A stretch of DNA of 64,000 nucleotides from Diabrotica undecimpunctata. Taxonomy: Eukaryota > Arthropoda > Insecta > Coleoptera > Chrysomelidae. The notes below the pieces were generated by a model. That model saw only the letters and a program-made list of their open reading frames with translations, did not search any database and was not told where the DNA came from. The stretch's first letter is position 1; every line of letters begins with the position of its first letter. The position numbers and the translations under genes were made by a program. Where the stretch lies: positions 10,526,377-10,590,376 of the forward strand of contig NC_092810.1 in assembly GCF_040954645.1 (NCBI RefSeq), read 5' to 3'. This document shows, in pieces, positions 22,496 to 33,088 of this stretch.

Positions 22496-24597
22496 TTAGT
22501 ACTTCAAACTCTTTTTACGAAAAATTTTTAAATAGAACAAAAAAAAATTAAACAGTTTTTCAAGCTTCTGCTGGTAGCCATATTTACCCGCTGCCGAGGG
22601 GTAAAAGTGCCATTGCAGTGGCCACTGCAAATAAAATTTTGCCTTCGAGACTGGTACAGTCTTTGTGTGCCCATTGGCCGCAAATGCTGCATTGGATTCA
22701 GAGTTCTCTGTTTTTACCAAATTCGCCAGAAATTGTGCAAATATCTTCGTTAACGTCCCTATCACGGTCATCGTCATCATCCTCATCTTCAAATGATATA
22801 TCTTCTGTGTTCTTATACAATTTCTTTTTGAAATTTTTCGGGGAGGACTGGACTGTTCGATGCCTATTTTTGGTTTGGTTTCTTTGCTGGCTTTATTTCT
22901 CATTTGCTCTTTCTTCTTCCGCTGTTTTTCTTCTAAAAGTAACTTCATTGGTGTTGATGTCATTATTTTGGAATGTTGCTTCCTGTTGCTTTTGTGGTTG
23001 GATCTTTTATTTCCAAATGAGCCATCTTTTGAGCATCCTGGTAGTGGAATTATATCAACAAAAGATACTTCAAACTTTTGGTCATGTGTCGAACTTTCTT
23101 TATTCCATTTAACTTCCTTATTCTTCTCCTTATCTAATCCACTTTTTTGCTCTTGGTCTAGTGCCTTTTCATTTTTTTTTCTTGTATGAATGATTCACCT
23201 GGAGTAGTCTTCATCGTTAAAATTTTCAGGGTTATATGGAAATATTCCTGTATTCTCAAAACCTTTAAAGGCTTTCACTGGTGTGGCTACGCGATCGTAT
23301 GAATTTTTAAATATTTCAGCTATTTCAAATGTCGTGATACGCTCATGAAGATGACTTCGAAGATAATTGCCACATTCTATGGTATACGCTGATTTTAACG
23401 ATGAGTAAAAAGCTACATCCAGCGGTTGGAGTCAATGCGATGTGTGCGGGGGTATAGTGAACATAATAATTCCTCGTTCTTTACAGAAATTATATGTCTC
23501 TAATGTACAGTGGCAACTGTGATTGTCGACGATTAACAAAACTTAATCCTCGTTTCTTCTCCAGCTGATTCTCCAAGGGAAAGTAAATGGTAAGAGAGGA
23601 CCGGGAAGAAGACGCATTTCCTGGCTTCAAAATTTGCGAAAGTGGTATAACACGACTACCACTGAACTGTTCCGCGCTGCAATAAGCAAAGTGAAGATAG
23701 CCGTGATGATCGCCAACGTCCGGAACGGATAGGCACTTTAAGAAGAAGAATCCTCGTTTGAAGCTTTGAAGGTTTTACAATACTGTAAAAATGCTGGAGT
23801 CGTTCGAGAAATATTTGTTCATTTATCCACCCATTATCCGAGCAGCTGTAAACTGCACCAAGTGGCCCATTTTTCTTTAACTCTGGTTCCATCCTTTTGT
23901 GGGCATAAATAAACAAAGGTGGAACATATGTTCCTGATGCACTTATGCAGCACATAATGGTTGTTGTTTGACCTCTTTCTGCGCTTTTAATAAAGCCGAC
24001 TCCCTTTTGTCCCTTTTCAGCAAGTATTTTTCCGGTGTTTTGAACGGTTGTTATGCCTGTCTCTTCTGCATTATATATTTTGGATGCCGAAAATTTATAT
24101 TTATCTAATATGGAGTTTAAATTAGAGAAAAATAGGTTTACTTCAGTTTTGTTAAAAGCAGATATGCGGTTAATACTTGTCGCCTCCGGTTATCTTAATC
24201 GAATAATTGGATTTCTTTTAAGGAAGCCGTCAAGCCAGTCTCTTCCAGCAATTTCTTTTTCTTTGGAAAATGGATGATGTAAATTTTTTTCTTCAGCGTA
24301 TTTATAGACACATTTTTTTATTTCTGTGGGAGTTATCCCATAAAAATGTTTTGATAACTTTATGACCTGCTTTATCAAAACTTCTTCTTCTTCTTTGGTA
24401 AACACAGAATTATGACCTAAAGAAGCAGCTGTTGTATCTTTCCGCTTTAGTCGTAGTTGAATTGTAGATCTGGGAATTGCAAAACTTCTTGCAACTTCAC
24501 GGGCGCTTCTGCCATTATTTACTGCATTTATTGCTGCGCTAAGTTGCTCAGCATTCCATCGTGTTTTGTCACTTTTTCTCTTGTAAACTCGAGGCAT
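22496..24597 (-). pseudogene. Pogo/jerky-like transposase, broken
   Basis: The N-terminal frame (24597-24190) has a psq-type helix-turn-helix (NNGRSAREVARSFAIPRST) and a CENP-B-like region (GRDWLDGFLKRNP). After an in-frame TAA, the DDE_1 core continues: NAEETGITTV, where the first catalytic Asp of the expected DET is Glu, then ASGTYVPPLFIYAHKRM and NGPLGAVYSCSDNGWI. Beyond the LINE insertion come VDNHSCHCTLETYNF (second Asp) and LQPLDVAFYSS (third Asp), with a TGA just before. A basic C-terminal region ends near 22496. Stops, a frameshift and the insertion make it non-functional. Confidence 0.8.
23556..23748 (+). mobile_element. Family A LINE fragment with 11-bp TSD
   Basis: Translation gives ILQGKVNGKRGPGRRRISWL, QNLRKWYNTTTTELFRAAI and IAVMIANVRNG, and the fragment ends in AAGAAG. 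AATCCTCGTTT flanks it at 23545-23555 and 23749-23759, a clean 11-bp target-site duplication. This 193-bp 5'-truncated copy defines the family's 3' terminus and shows it can still end-process correctly. Confidence 0.9.
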
Positions 24598-24700
24598 CCG
24601 AAATATAAGAATTTATAAAGAAATACTCTGTATTATATAAATATAATTTGGGGGTAATAGTGGCCGGTCAGCATTACCTCCAGGTACGTGTCTATTATAA

Positions 24701-25484
24701 CCCCAAAATACATATTTATACTGATCGACTCATTATCATTAATCACTTAAATTAGAGCAAGAACTTCTTATATAGTCTTAAACTACGTTAAAAATTTAAC
24801 AAATGGATACCAATTATACAGCTAAATAAACTTAATTACATATTTCTACATACATTTAAAAATCTTGCACTAATGCGAAAGAATATAGACGCAAGTATGC
24901 GTCTTCCACATTGATAGGTATTCACCAGTAGTTTCCTCTGACAGTATTTTAAGTCAGCAATATATAAATTCTAATAAATTGTTATAAATGACATTTGAGA
25001 ATGTCTCTACTCTCTACTACACTCGTTTGTCTTTCTTCTTGCACATGTATAAAAAGTAATCATCACCATTGGCTGGATGATCATGTTAAATCTTCGCTAT
25101 TTCCCGCTTTGTGTTTCCCATTTTTTATTTTTAAAATTACATTATATTGTTCTGTTTGATTATTATAACTAAGCTTCGGTCTTCTCCTTGTTTCTATTTC
25201 CTACTACAAATTGTTTTGTTTTTTTTTTTTGGTCGATATTTCATCTTTTCCATCCTTTGTAGGTATCCCATCCACTGTAGTCGTACATTTTTTATGCATG
25301 TTATAACATCCGGATCCTGGTATGTTGTGTATACCTAATTCAAAATTATATCTTCTTCGCCAGACGCCATTTCTTTTAAGCCTTTGTAAGTATATTGTAA
25401 TAAATGTGATTCCCGACTTTAACTCCTCTTATGATATTACTGCAATGTGACAGAATTTATCTCACCTTGTCATAATATAGTATA
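24701..25484. other. AT-rich spacer
   Basis: No supported gene. Short frames such as 25147-25338 are low-complexity and lack motifs. Confidence 0.4.
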
Positions 25485-27630
25485 GGGGTGAAGGGGAATT
25501 CCGCGCAATAAAGTAACTAGTAAACTGTTACATATTGCGATAAACTGTGCAAGTTTAACATTAGAACAACAAAAAAAAACTATTAAACAAAGAGTGAAGT
25601 GTTGTAGCATTTCAAATCACTTTGTATGTATTAAAATACCGAAGAATATTTTCAATGTATTTCTATTTCCTATCGTATATATTGAAACACCGAAAAAGTA
25701 TTTTCAATCGTTTTGTATCGCTGGAGTTGATAATAAATACATTTTAAAGTTTGTTTATATACCACAGATGCGTATTTCTTCGGTATTTCTTTAATCGAGA
25801 TCCGCGTTAGGATATTTTCCTCGTTAAATAAACAGAATATGTTCGTTTATGTTTTGTTTATACCGAATTGGGTAAACGATTTTTAAAGAGAATGACATCA
25901 CTCTCAGTGAGGCAGCTGTCAAAGGCAGTTGGTTTTGGTGTTAGTCCGAATTTTTCTTCTAATTTGTAATGTTTTTGCGTTTTTCGTCTTTTGTCATTGG
26001 AAAATGTGTAGTATAGTAGTAGTGTGGAGTTTAAGTGCAGTTAATGAAGTAGATTTGGAAGAGATTTTGAGGAGAGAACACGCGGCGTGGGTTATCTGAA
26101 GAAACCGGCAAATTTGTTGGCAGAAAAGTGAATTATACTCGAATATAATGTGTAAATTTTTGCAAGAGTAATCACTGTTTTTTTTTTTTCGTGCCGTCTC
26201 TCACCTAAGGGCTTTGAAGAACGGCGTTTCCAACAGCTTTAAAAGATACCCGCATGGTTCCGTTGCGCTTGAGTTTTTAAGAAGCCAAGTTTCAAAGGTT
26301 GCTTTCCAGTGTCCAGCTTCCACCCTCATTTTGTTTGTCCCAGGTCATTCCAGACTATTTTCGCAGTGCATTTGTTTGTGTTGCAGTGAATTTGAGTCCA
26401 GTTCCTACCTCAGAAATTTTAAAGGAAAAAATAACATTTAGTGAAATTCAGGTAATCTTTTTTTGTTGAACTTTTCATATAAAAATAAACAGTTTTTTAT
26501 TTGTAACAATATAACATTTGTAAATTATAACCACATAAATTTTAATCTGTTTTGTTCAAAATTGTAAACCCTATTTTTCATTTCTAATTTTTTCCGTTAC
26601 AGTGTACTTTCATGAATAATTGTGCGACTGCAATTATTTGACGTAAAGTTCAAATTTTATAGTTAAGTGTATTGTATTTTCTATAAATTATACATAGTTT
26701 TATATCATTTACATATAATTTTCATTGGTATATCTTTAATAAATAACAAGTATTTAATTTGGAACGACACAAAAACGTTTTAGGCAATTCCGCGTTACAG
26801 TAGTATTTTAAATTTCAGATGCCAAGAACTTACCATAGAAGAAGCAATAAATATCTATTAATAGTAGCAATAAAAGTTTTGCGATCTGGACGAAAAATTA
26901 TGGAAGTTGGCCGAAGTTTTGGTTTACCAGAGCCGACATTACGAGATAATAAAAATAGTAAACCCAAAAAAAGAAAAGTTAGGCCGAAAGCCTTTATTTT
27001 CTAAAAAACATGAAGCAGCATTGACGGAGTACATTTTAAAATTATTATCCAAAATGTTTTTTGGTTTGGTTATCTTCAGATGAACTTTGGAGACTGGTGT
27101 CACTGGTGTTCATATTATTACTTAAAAAGCAACATGGTTCCCTGCTCGACTGGAACACGTGACGTGGTTATTGTCAGTTCAAACGACACAGACCAACTCG
27201 TTTGTCGTTTAAGAAGTAAGATTATTTTTTAATGAAACTATGATGAATAAATATAAATTTACTCAAGACTGTATTTATAACACTGATTAGACCGGTATTA
27301 CCACTATACAAAAACCAGTAAAGATTTTGGGAGAAAAAAGCCAAAAACGAGTAGGTTCAGTGCCTTCTTAGGAAAGAGGTAAAACGGTCACTATTCTTTG
27401 TGCATTCTGTTCTTCAGTGTCTTATGTACCACCAAAGTTCATTTTCCAAGGGAAATAATGACTGAAGAACTCCGAACAAATGGCCCAGTAGATGCTGTCT
27501 ATAAATGTTCAGATAATGGCTGGATAAACGAAGCGTTATTTACGGAGTGGCTAAAATATTTTCAACATTATGTAAACCCATCCAAAGAAGATCCTGTACC
27601 CTTGATTCTAGACAATCATTCCAGCCATAT
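25485..27630 (+). mobile_element. Second pogo-like element, plus strand, decayed
   Basis: It shares the transposase architecture of the 22.4-24.7 kb element but is on the opposite strand. AATTCCGCG occurs near 25497 and again near 26789, just before the coding start. The first coding ATG (26819) follows TTTCAG, so a spliced 5' leader is plausible. The right end is cut by an RTE fragment at about 27630. Confidence 0.55.
26819..27630 (+). pseudogene. Pogo-like transposase, broken
   Basis: The first frame (26819-27004) encodes MPRTYHRRSNKYLLIV and a psq-like HTH (LRSGRKIMEVGRSFGLPEPT), then stops. Downstream the DDE_1 core is recognisable: YNTD, then a TAG stop, then TGITTIQKPVKILGEK (the stop replaces the Glu of the expected DETG). 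Next come SVSYVPPKFIFPREIM, NGPVDAVYKCSDNGWINEAL and LILDNHSSH, where it ends at the inserted LINE. A deletion removes most of the region between the DNA-binding and catalytic domains. Confidence 0.75.
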
Positions 27631-27890
27631 CATCATCATCATCAGCTGGAGTTACAGCACTTCGTGAGCCTGCCTCAAAATATCCTTCCCTGTCGAGTGT
27701 CGGTCTTCTCCATCACCTTACTCCAATCTCTCTTAAATAGTCCTGCACATCAGCACATCGTTCAGATATCTGAGTTGAGGTCGCCCCCTTCTTTTTCTTC
27801 TTTCGACCGGCCTATTTAGCATGGTTATTTTAGCATGATCAATCATTTTAGCCTGCTTTACCAGGTCAGATTTGTGATGATGATGTCAAA
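27625..27890 (-). mobile_element. RTE-like LINE 3' fragment
   Basis: Minus-strand translation contains RRKRRGRPQLRYLNDV and, in a shifted frame, DILRQAHEVL, before an ATG-repeat tail (CATCATCATCATCATC on plus at about 27629-27644). This resembles the C-terminus of the 60.1-60.5 kb copy. Several frameshifts are present. Confidence 0.6.
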
Positions 27891-28845
27891 TGATTGATTC
27901 TGCTAAGTAAGTGTATATCTAACCTTCATATTTCATAAAATCGTTTTTATTTTATATTAGTACATATTACAAAAAAACTGAGGAGTATTTAAAACTGAGG
28001 GAGTATTTAAAACTGAGGAGATTAACACCTTTTCGATAAAATCAACTCGTATCTCGTGTGTGGACGTCTATTTTAAATTAAGTCAAGACCATTGTGCGGC
28101 GCAGCCACCAAGTAGTAGAATGGAGTTTTTCAAACTGTTGTCAAGATGAGAGCGAAGATGAGGAAGGTTATTGTCACATGGTTGGAGAGGTAGGTACCCA
28201 ATCTATTTGGCTGTCTGGTTGTCTGTGCAATTTCTCTGAAATGGACCGGACGTAGACGGACGTCGGCCAACCTCGACCATTTGAGGGATTATTAGCAGGC
28301 CTGTATTGTTTCGTTTGGAGCATGGTACAATAACTTAAATATAATAAAGTCGCTTTTATGTATCATGGTTTGGAGATTACAATCTCTTGTTTTGTTAACT
28401 GTGTGTGGATAAACAACTTCATGTATAGACGATACGAAACCCTTATAAACAATTACGGTTTTTTTTCCAAATATACTACCAAAACGCAAGTTCTGAGCCG
28501 GTCAATTCTAGTAATTAAAAAATATGTACAGATAATTTACTGATTAATATAATATAACTACTCAAAATTATGGCAGTTAATGAGTTATTAAAGTGTGTCA
28601 AATTTCAAACAGAATAACCAAATAGTTTATAAATTATTCAGTTTGTTCATCCCGGAGAGCGATTATTTAAACCGCTGTACTTGCCCAAACAGTCACTCTC
28701 GAGATATTTTGTAAATTTTTTCAACCTTCATTTTTGCAGGTATATTAAAAAAACTTCAATATTTTAATAAATTTCTGATTAAAAAACAGTTTGAACAAGG
28801 GCTGACTTTTTAGCTTCAAAACATTTATAATACCTTTGATATTTT
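27891..28845. other. No gene recognised
   Basis: A short tandem duplication of AAAACTGAGG(G)AGTATTT lies near 27976-28010. Frames at 28292-28543 on both strands lack motifs. Nothing else can be supported. Confidence 0.4.
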
Positions 28846-31800
28846 TTATGTCACATGGTTGTAAGTAGGCTCAATGAAAAGCTGGTGAAAAAACACACTT
28901 TCCAAAAAACACAACCTTCTATGACCAATAACAAGAAACAAGATGAGATATTCCAGCGGACAGTTCACTCCTCCACTTTTCCGTGTAGGTATTTTAGGAG
29001 TAGGTAATATAAACAATGGAAATATCGTTTTAAGAAATAAAATGCTCTCTTGTTTCCTATTGCCACATTTTATGCCACAAGCGTGTGACATAAAAAAATT
29101 GTTAAATTGGCAATTATTATCTGAAAGACATAAACCACACCGATTTGTTCGTAAGTAGTGACAGTTTTTCGTATTGTGAACGTGAACATTAGACTGCTTT
29201 ATTAAATGGACCCGTTTTCTGTGAATTTTAGTTAGAACTTGAAATATCAACAAAGTAGGAAGCGGCATAATTTTGATTGTCAAAGAAAGGTCGGCAGTGT
29301 TCTAGATAACTAATCCCTGTTAAAATCCTGATAGCTTTCTTTTGCATTCTAAAAATTTGAAGTGCATTTATTGAATTGCCCCATATCATTAATCCATAGT
29401 TTAGGTGAGAGTAGAATAAAGAAAAATATGTCATTTTTAATGTTTCAAAGTTGACAACCCTTGCATTATCTATAGTTATTCCCAATAGTTTAACAGTCTC
29501 TTTGTTATCTGGATCATTATGTAAATTACTTGCAGATATAACCAAATCTTGCGTTTTATCGGAGTTAAGTTTTAGTTTGTTTGCAGCAAACCATGTGCTA
29601 GATATAGTAGAAACTTCCTCATAAGACATTTTTAAATCATCATTATTCTTCCTGATATACCGTGTTAACAAACAAATGTACTATTACGAATTAATAGTAA
29701 TTAAATTAACACGAACTATTCCTTCGATAACTCTGGCGAGATAAATGAACTTTTACTCATAGGTGCAAATAATTATCCAAATTTAAATGGTTGCAATAAA
29801 CAATCAAAGACAATTTATAGGTTTAGGTAAAACTAGGTAAAAACTTACCGCTGGGTCTAATTACCATGGTTTGCACTACGAAACAACGAACAAAACCAAT
29901 TCAATATGCGTGCATGGGTTCACTTGCCGGGTTACGTCTTTTCCTCTTAACGACTGGTGCTCTTATGTTTTAACGGGACGCATTCCACGAGCCCGATGCC
30001 GGTACTTATAGGGATCGTAGGAATACAGGGAGGACAAATGTTTTGATTAGTTGACACAACCATATTTGAATTTAAACATACCGTATGTAGTATAATCTGT
30101 GAATTGTATGGATTTGCACGGAGATATGAATTTAGGCAAATCGTTGACATAAATATTAAACAAAAGAATTCCTAAGACCGAACCTTGTAGGACTCCATGT
30201 TTTACGGATAGAAAATTGGAGAGATGACCTTTAGACACTATCGCCTGATGTCTACCACATAGATAAGAAGTTATAAGCTTAAGAGGGGTACCTCTGATTC
30301 CATAGAAATTTAATTTGTGGAGCAAAATATCGCGTGAAACGCAGTCAATAGCCTTCGACAAGTCGCAAAGAGAAATTGCTAGAAACTGCTCAATAACCTC
30401 GCTCACAACATTAAATACCGCGTTCGTAGTAGAACGAGCACTTCTGAATCCGTATTGTGAGTTGCTAAAGTAATTATTTGACTCAAACTAGGAATAAAAT
30501 TGTTGTTTGATAACCTTTTCAATTACTTTCCCAAAAGTAGAAACAATTCTTATGGGTCTGTAATTGTCAGTTTTTGCGGAATCACCTTTTTTATAGATAG
30601 GTAGTACTTTTGAATATTTTAGTACTTCGGGAAATACTCCAGTTAATTGAATTAAATTAATAAGATTAGTGAAAGGTGTTAAAACTATTTAGCAAGTTTC
30701 TTTTTTCGTGAGCGTCCCTACAATTAGAATTAGTATGAGACTTTATTATTTGAGAGATCTCTTCTTCCGCAATGGGACAATTGAAGAGGACATCGACATT
30801 CATAGTGGGAAGAGATGGAATTATATTCTCTGCAATTGTGGTAAAAAATTGATTTATTTCGTCTGGAGGTAGATCAGGTTGTACCGAACTGGATTTTGTT
30901 TTGTTTCTTTCGAAATTTACTATTTCCAGCAGTCTCTAGGTTTATTATTGGAATTAGTAATAAAATCACAATAAGCTGACTTTTTAGCAATTTGTAATTG
31001 CCGATTATATTCAAATTTTTGGTGTTTATATACTTTGAACAAATCGGGATCCTTAGTGGCATCTGCAATGTGTTTAATAAGAGAAGGATCAGATCTGTAA
31101 GACCTTAATTCACTATTAAACCATTGCACGGGTGGTTTTTTTAGCAGTTTGCCGTACTTTTTTTAGTGGAAAATGCTTTAATTTTAAGTTGTTATAATTT
31201 TCGGTAAGAAAGACTGTCAAAAGTCAAAAGAAAAAGTCCATCTTTGTACTAGCTAGCGCACGTTTAAGCTTCTGTAAACCAGAAGAAGTAATAAACCGTT
31301 GAAATGTTTGATTAGTGTCAACAACTTTATGCTTAGAGTCAATAAATAAAAATTGAGCTCGATGGTCAGAATAACAAGGTTGAAAAACGACGACTTTGTA
31401 GATATTTTCAGAAAAAATTGTCATAATGTTGCCGATGCAAATACTGGACTAGGATGTGATTCTAATATAATCTTTTATAGTTACTTTTAGACCAAAAGAT
31501 GTTAATAGATTTTGAATATCAAAAGAGGGTCAGATTCAGTTTTAAAATTTATATTAAAATCACAAAGTATGATCAGTTTGTCTGCTTTACTAAGCAAGGA
31601 CGTTATGACATTCTCAAAATTTACCAAAAACAAGTCAAAGTAACGCTTACCCGATCTGTATACAATTAAAATATTGGTTTTTATTAAAGGTACATAAATT
31701 GCACAAAACTCTGAACTTTGCTCAACATTATATTCATTTAGATTAAGAGAAGAATACGTGATAATTTATTTTACATAATATGCAACTCTACCTTGTTTCT

Positions 31801-31860
31801 TTTTTACCCTACAAAAGAAATTAGCTAATGAAAAGCCTAATAATTAGGCTAAGAAAAAGA
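28846..31860 (-). mobile_element. CR1/Jockey-like LINE, decayed, nearly full pol
   Basis: From right to left, an endonuclease-like region (EFCAIYVPLIKTNILIVYR, LIILCDFNINF; 31800-31440, and CYSDHRAQFLFID near 31360) leads to a linker (WFNSELRSYRSDPSLIKHI, 31129-30920). The RT follows (LSKAIDCVSRDILLHKLNFY, GVLQGSVLGILLFNIYVNDL and FTDYTTY in the catalytic position; 30406-30047). Then comes an interposed segment, and the RT thumb and C-terminus (WFAANKLKLNSDKTQDLVIS, VKLLGITIDNARV, LNYGLMIWG, MQKKAIRI; 29671-29228, then 29283-28846). Loss of the YADD motif and frame breaks make it inactive. Confidence 0.8.
29663..30056. mobile_element. Insertion in LINE with LTR-like ends, possible solo LTR
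   Basis: A roughly 394-bp segment separates the two halves of the RT. It begins TGTTAACAAACAAATG and ends in the near mirror GTTGACA, with a further inverted echo (ACAAATGTTTTGATTAG). Length and TG...CA ends suit a solo LTR. The flanks (TACCG and CAACC) do not show a convincing target duplication. Confidence 0.4.
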
Positions 31861-32011
31861 TGCTAATAATTAATTTTAAATTTTCTTTACTTTGCCAGTG
31901 CTTTTTGCAGGAAACCTAAAATTTGACCATAGCTCCGAAGACATCTTTTGATTTTTTTTATTTGGTCGGACGATAATACCCATTTCGATTGTTGAGCAGT
32001 GTATCTCATAT

Positions 32012-32041
32012 GAAGGGTAAGGGGAAAAAACAAACGATGTC
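32012..32041. repeat. Left terminal inverted repeat (30 bp)
   Basis: Perfect reverse complement of 40622-40651. Preceded by ATAT (32008-32011). Confidence 0.9.
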
Positions 32042-32125
32042 CATTTTATAAGAATTTCAGGTAATCAACTCATTGTGTTGACAATATCCGGTCCCAAACA
32101 CGTGCTAAATTGTATGGGAATAATA

Positions 32126-32220
32126 CCAACGGTGTCCAAATAAGAAAGCATTAGAAAATACCCATACTGGTATAAAACAAACGTTGTCCGCGCGGTACTG
32201 GTAAACAACCGACGTAGTCC
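32126..32220. repeat. Subterminal repeats, CAAACGNTGTCC type
   Basis: CCAACGGTGTCC (32126), ACAAACGTTGTCC (32177) and CAACCGACGTAGTCC (32206) repeat the inner end of the left TIR (CAAACGATGTC, 32031). An inverted copy, GGACAACGTTGG, lies near the other end at 40404-40415. This spacing and orientation suggest repeated binding sites for the element's own transposase. That role is inferred. Confidence 0.6.
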
Positions 32221-32705
32221 AACTAGTTGCATAGCAACGACAGTTAACAGGGCGTGACAATTTTACGTCATGTTTTGTTCTTTTCGTCTTTCGCGGCAGT
32301 TTATGTCAAGATGAGTTCGAGTGAAGAATATTTGTGTGACGATCTGTTAAAAAAAAACCAAGAAACGACAGAAAATTGGTCGAACTGCAGATGTAATGAA
32401 AAAGTTAAGATTGCAGGCTCACGAGTTAGGAGATGATTGTAAGTGTAAAAGACTGAAGTGTTTTGAAAACACTACTGCTCAAGAGAGGCAAAACATACTT
32501 AACGGATTCAATCAACTAGGATCAATTGATGCTCAAAACTGTTATTTAGCTGGATTGATTGCTGTATTGCCAGTTGTAAGACGAAGGTCACGACAAGTCG
32601 ATGGAGAACAACACCATGATGCTACCTACCGCTACAGAGTACGAGTGAAGAGAGAAAACATAGAAGAAATATCTGTCTGCAGTAGTGCTTTTACTGCAAT
32701 GCATG

Positions 32706-33088
32706 TGTTGTGAATTTATTAATTGTTAAGTCTTTAATTTATAATGTCTTGTTCTTATCTTAATTCATTAAAAAGCACAATGACTGATATTTATTTATTT
32801 TCACTAAACATACATAATTTATTAAAAAGCGAACGTAACATTTTATCGCGAGCGCGTCGTCCGAATTAACTGTGTCTTCCAAATAAAGTTCCGTTATTAT
32901 ATACCAGTGCCGTTATCTCGAATCGTCTAAAACCTTCGATGGCGAAACGGTAAAAGCAAACTGGATTTCCCTCGCATCGCTTCTGGAAGGTCGCTCAGGT
33001 AAATCGAGGCCTCTCGTAAACTCTACAACATATTAGATTAAAAACATGTTTTAAAGGTTAAAACTATGACTCATATTTTTACGTAACA
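32706..33088 (-). repeat. 3' LTR (383 bp)
   Basis: Apparently identical to 38629-39011. On the coding strand it follows the polypurine tract and contains the stop codon of the polyprotein frame. Confidence 0.93.

Larger units (their letters stand above)
22400..24700 (-). mobile_element. Pogo-like DNA transposon relic
   Basis: A minus-strand transposase relic is interrupted by a LINE. Its outer limits are uncertain. GGGGGGAATAGTGGCCG (about 22402) and GGGGGTAATAGTGGCCG (about 24650) are direct rather than inverted copies, so I cannot call classical terminal repeats. Confidence 0.6.

Noticed and set aside
22402..24670. GGGGG(A/T)ATAGTGGCCG copies as pogo terminal inverted repeats
   Set aside because: The two copies are in direct, not inverted, orientation, so they do not define classical TIRs.
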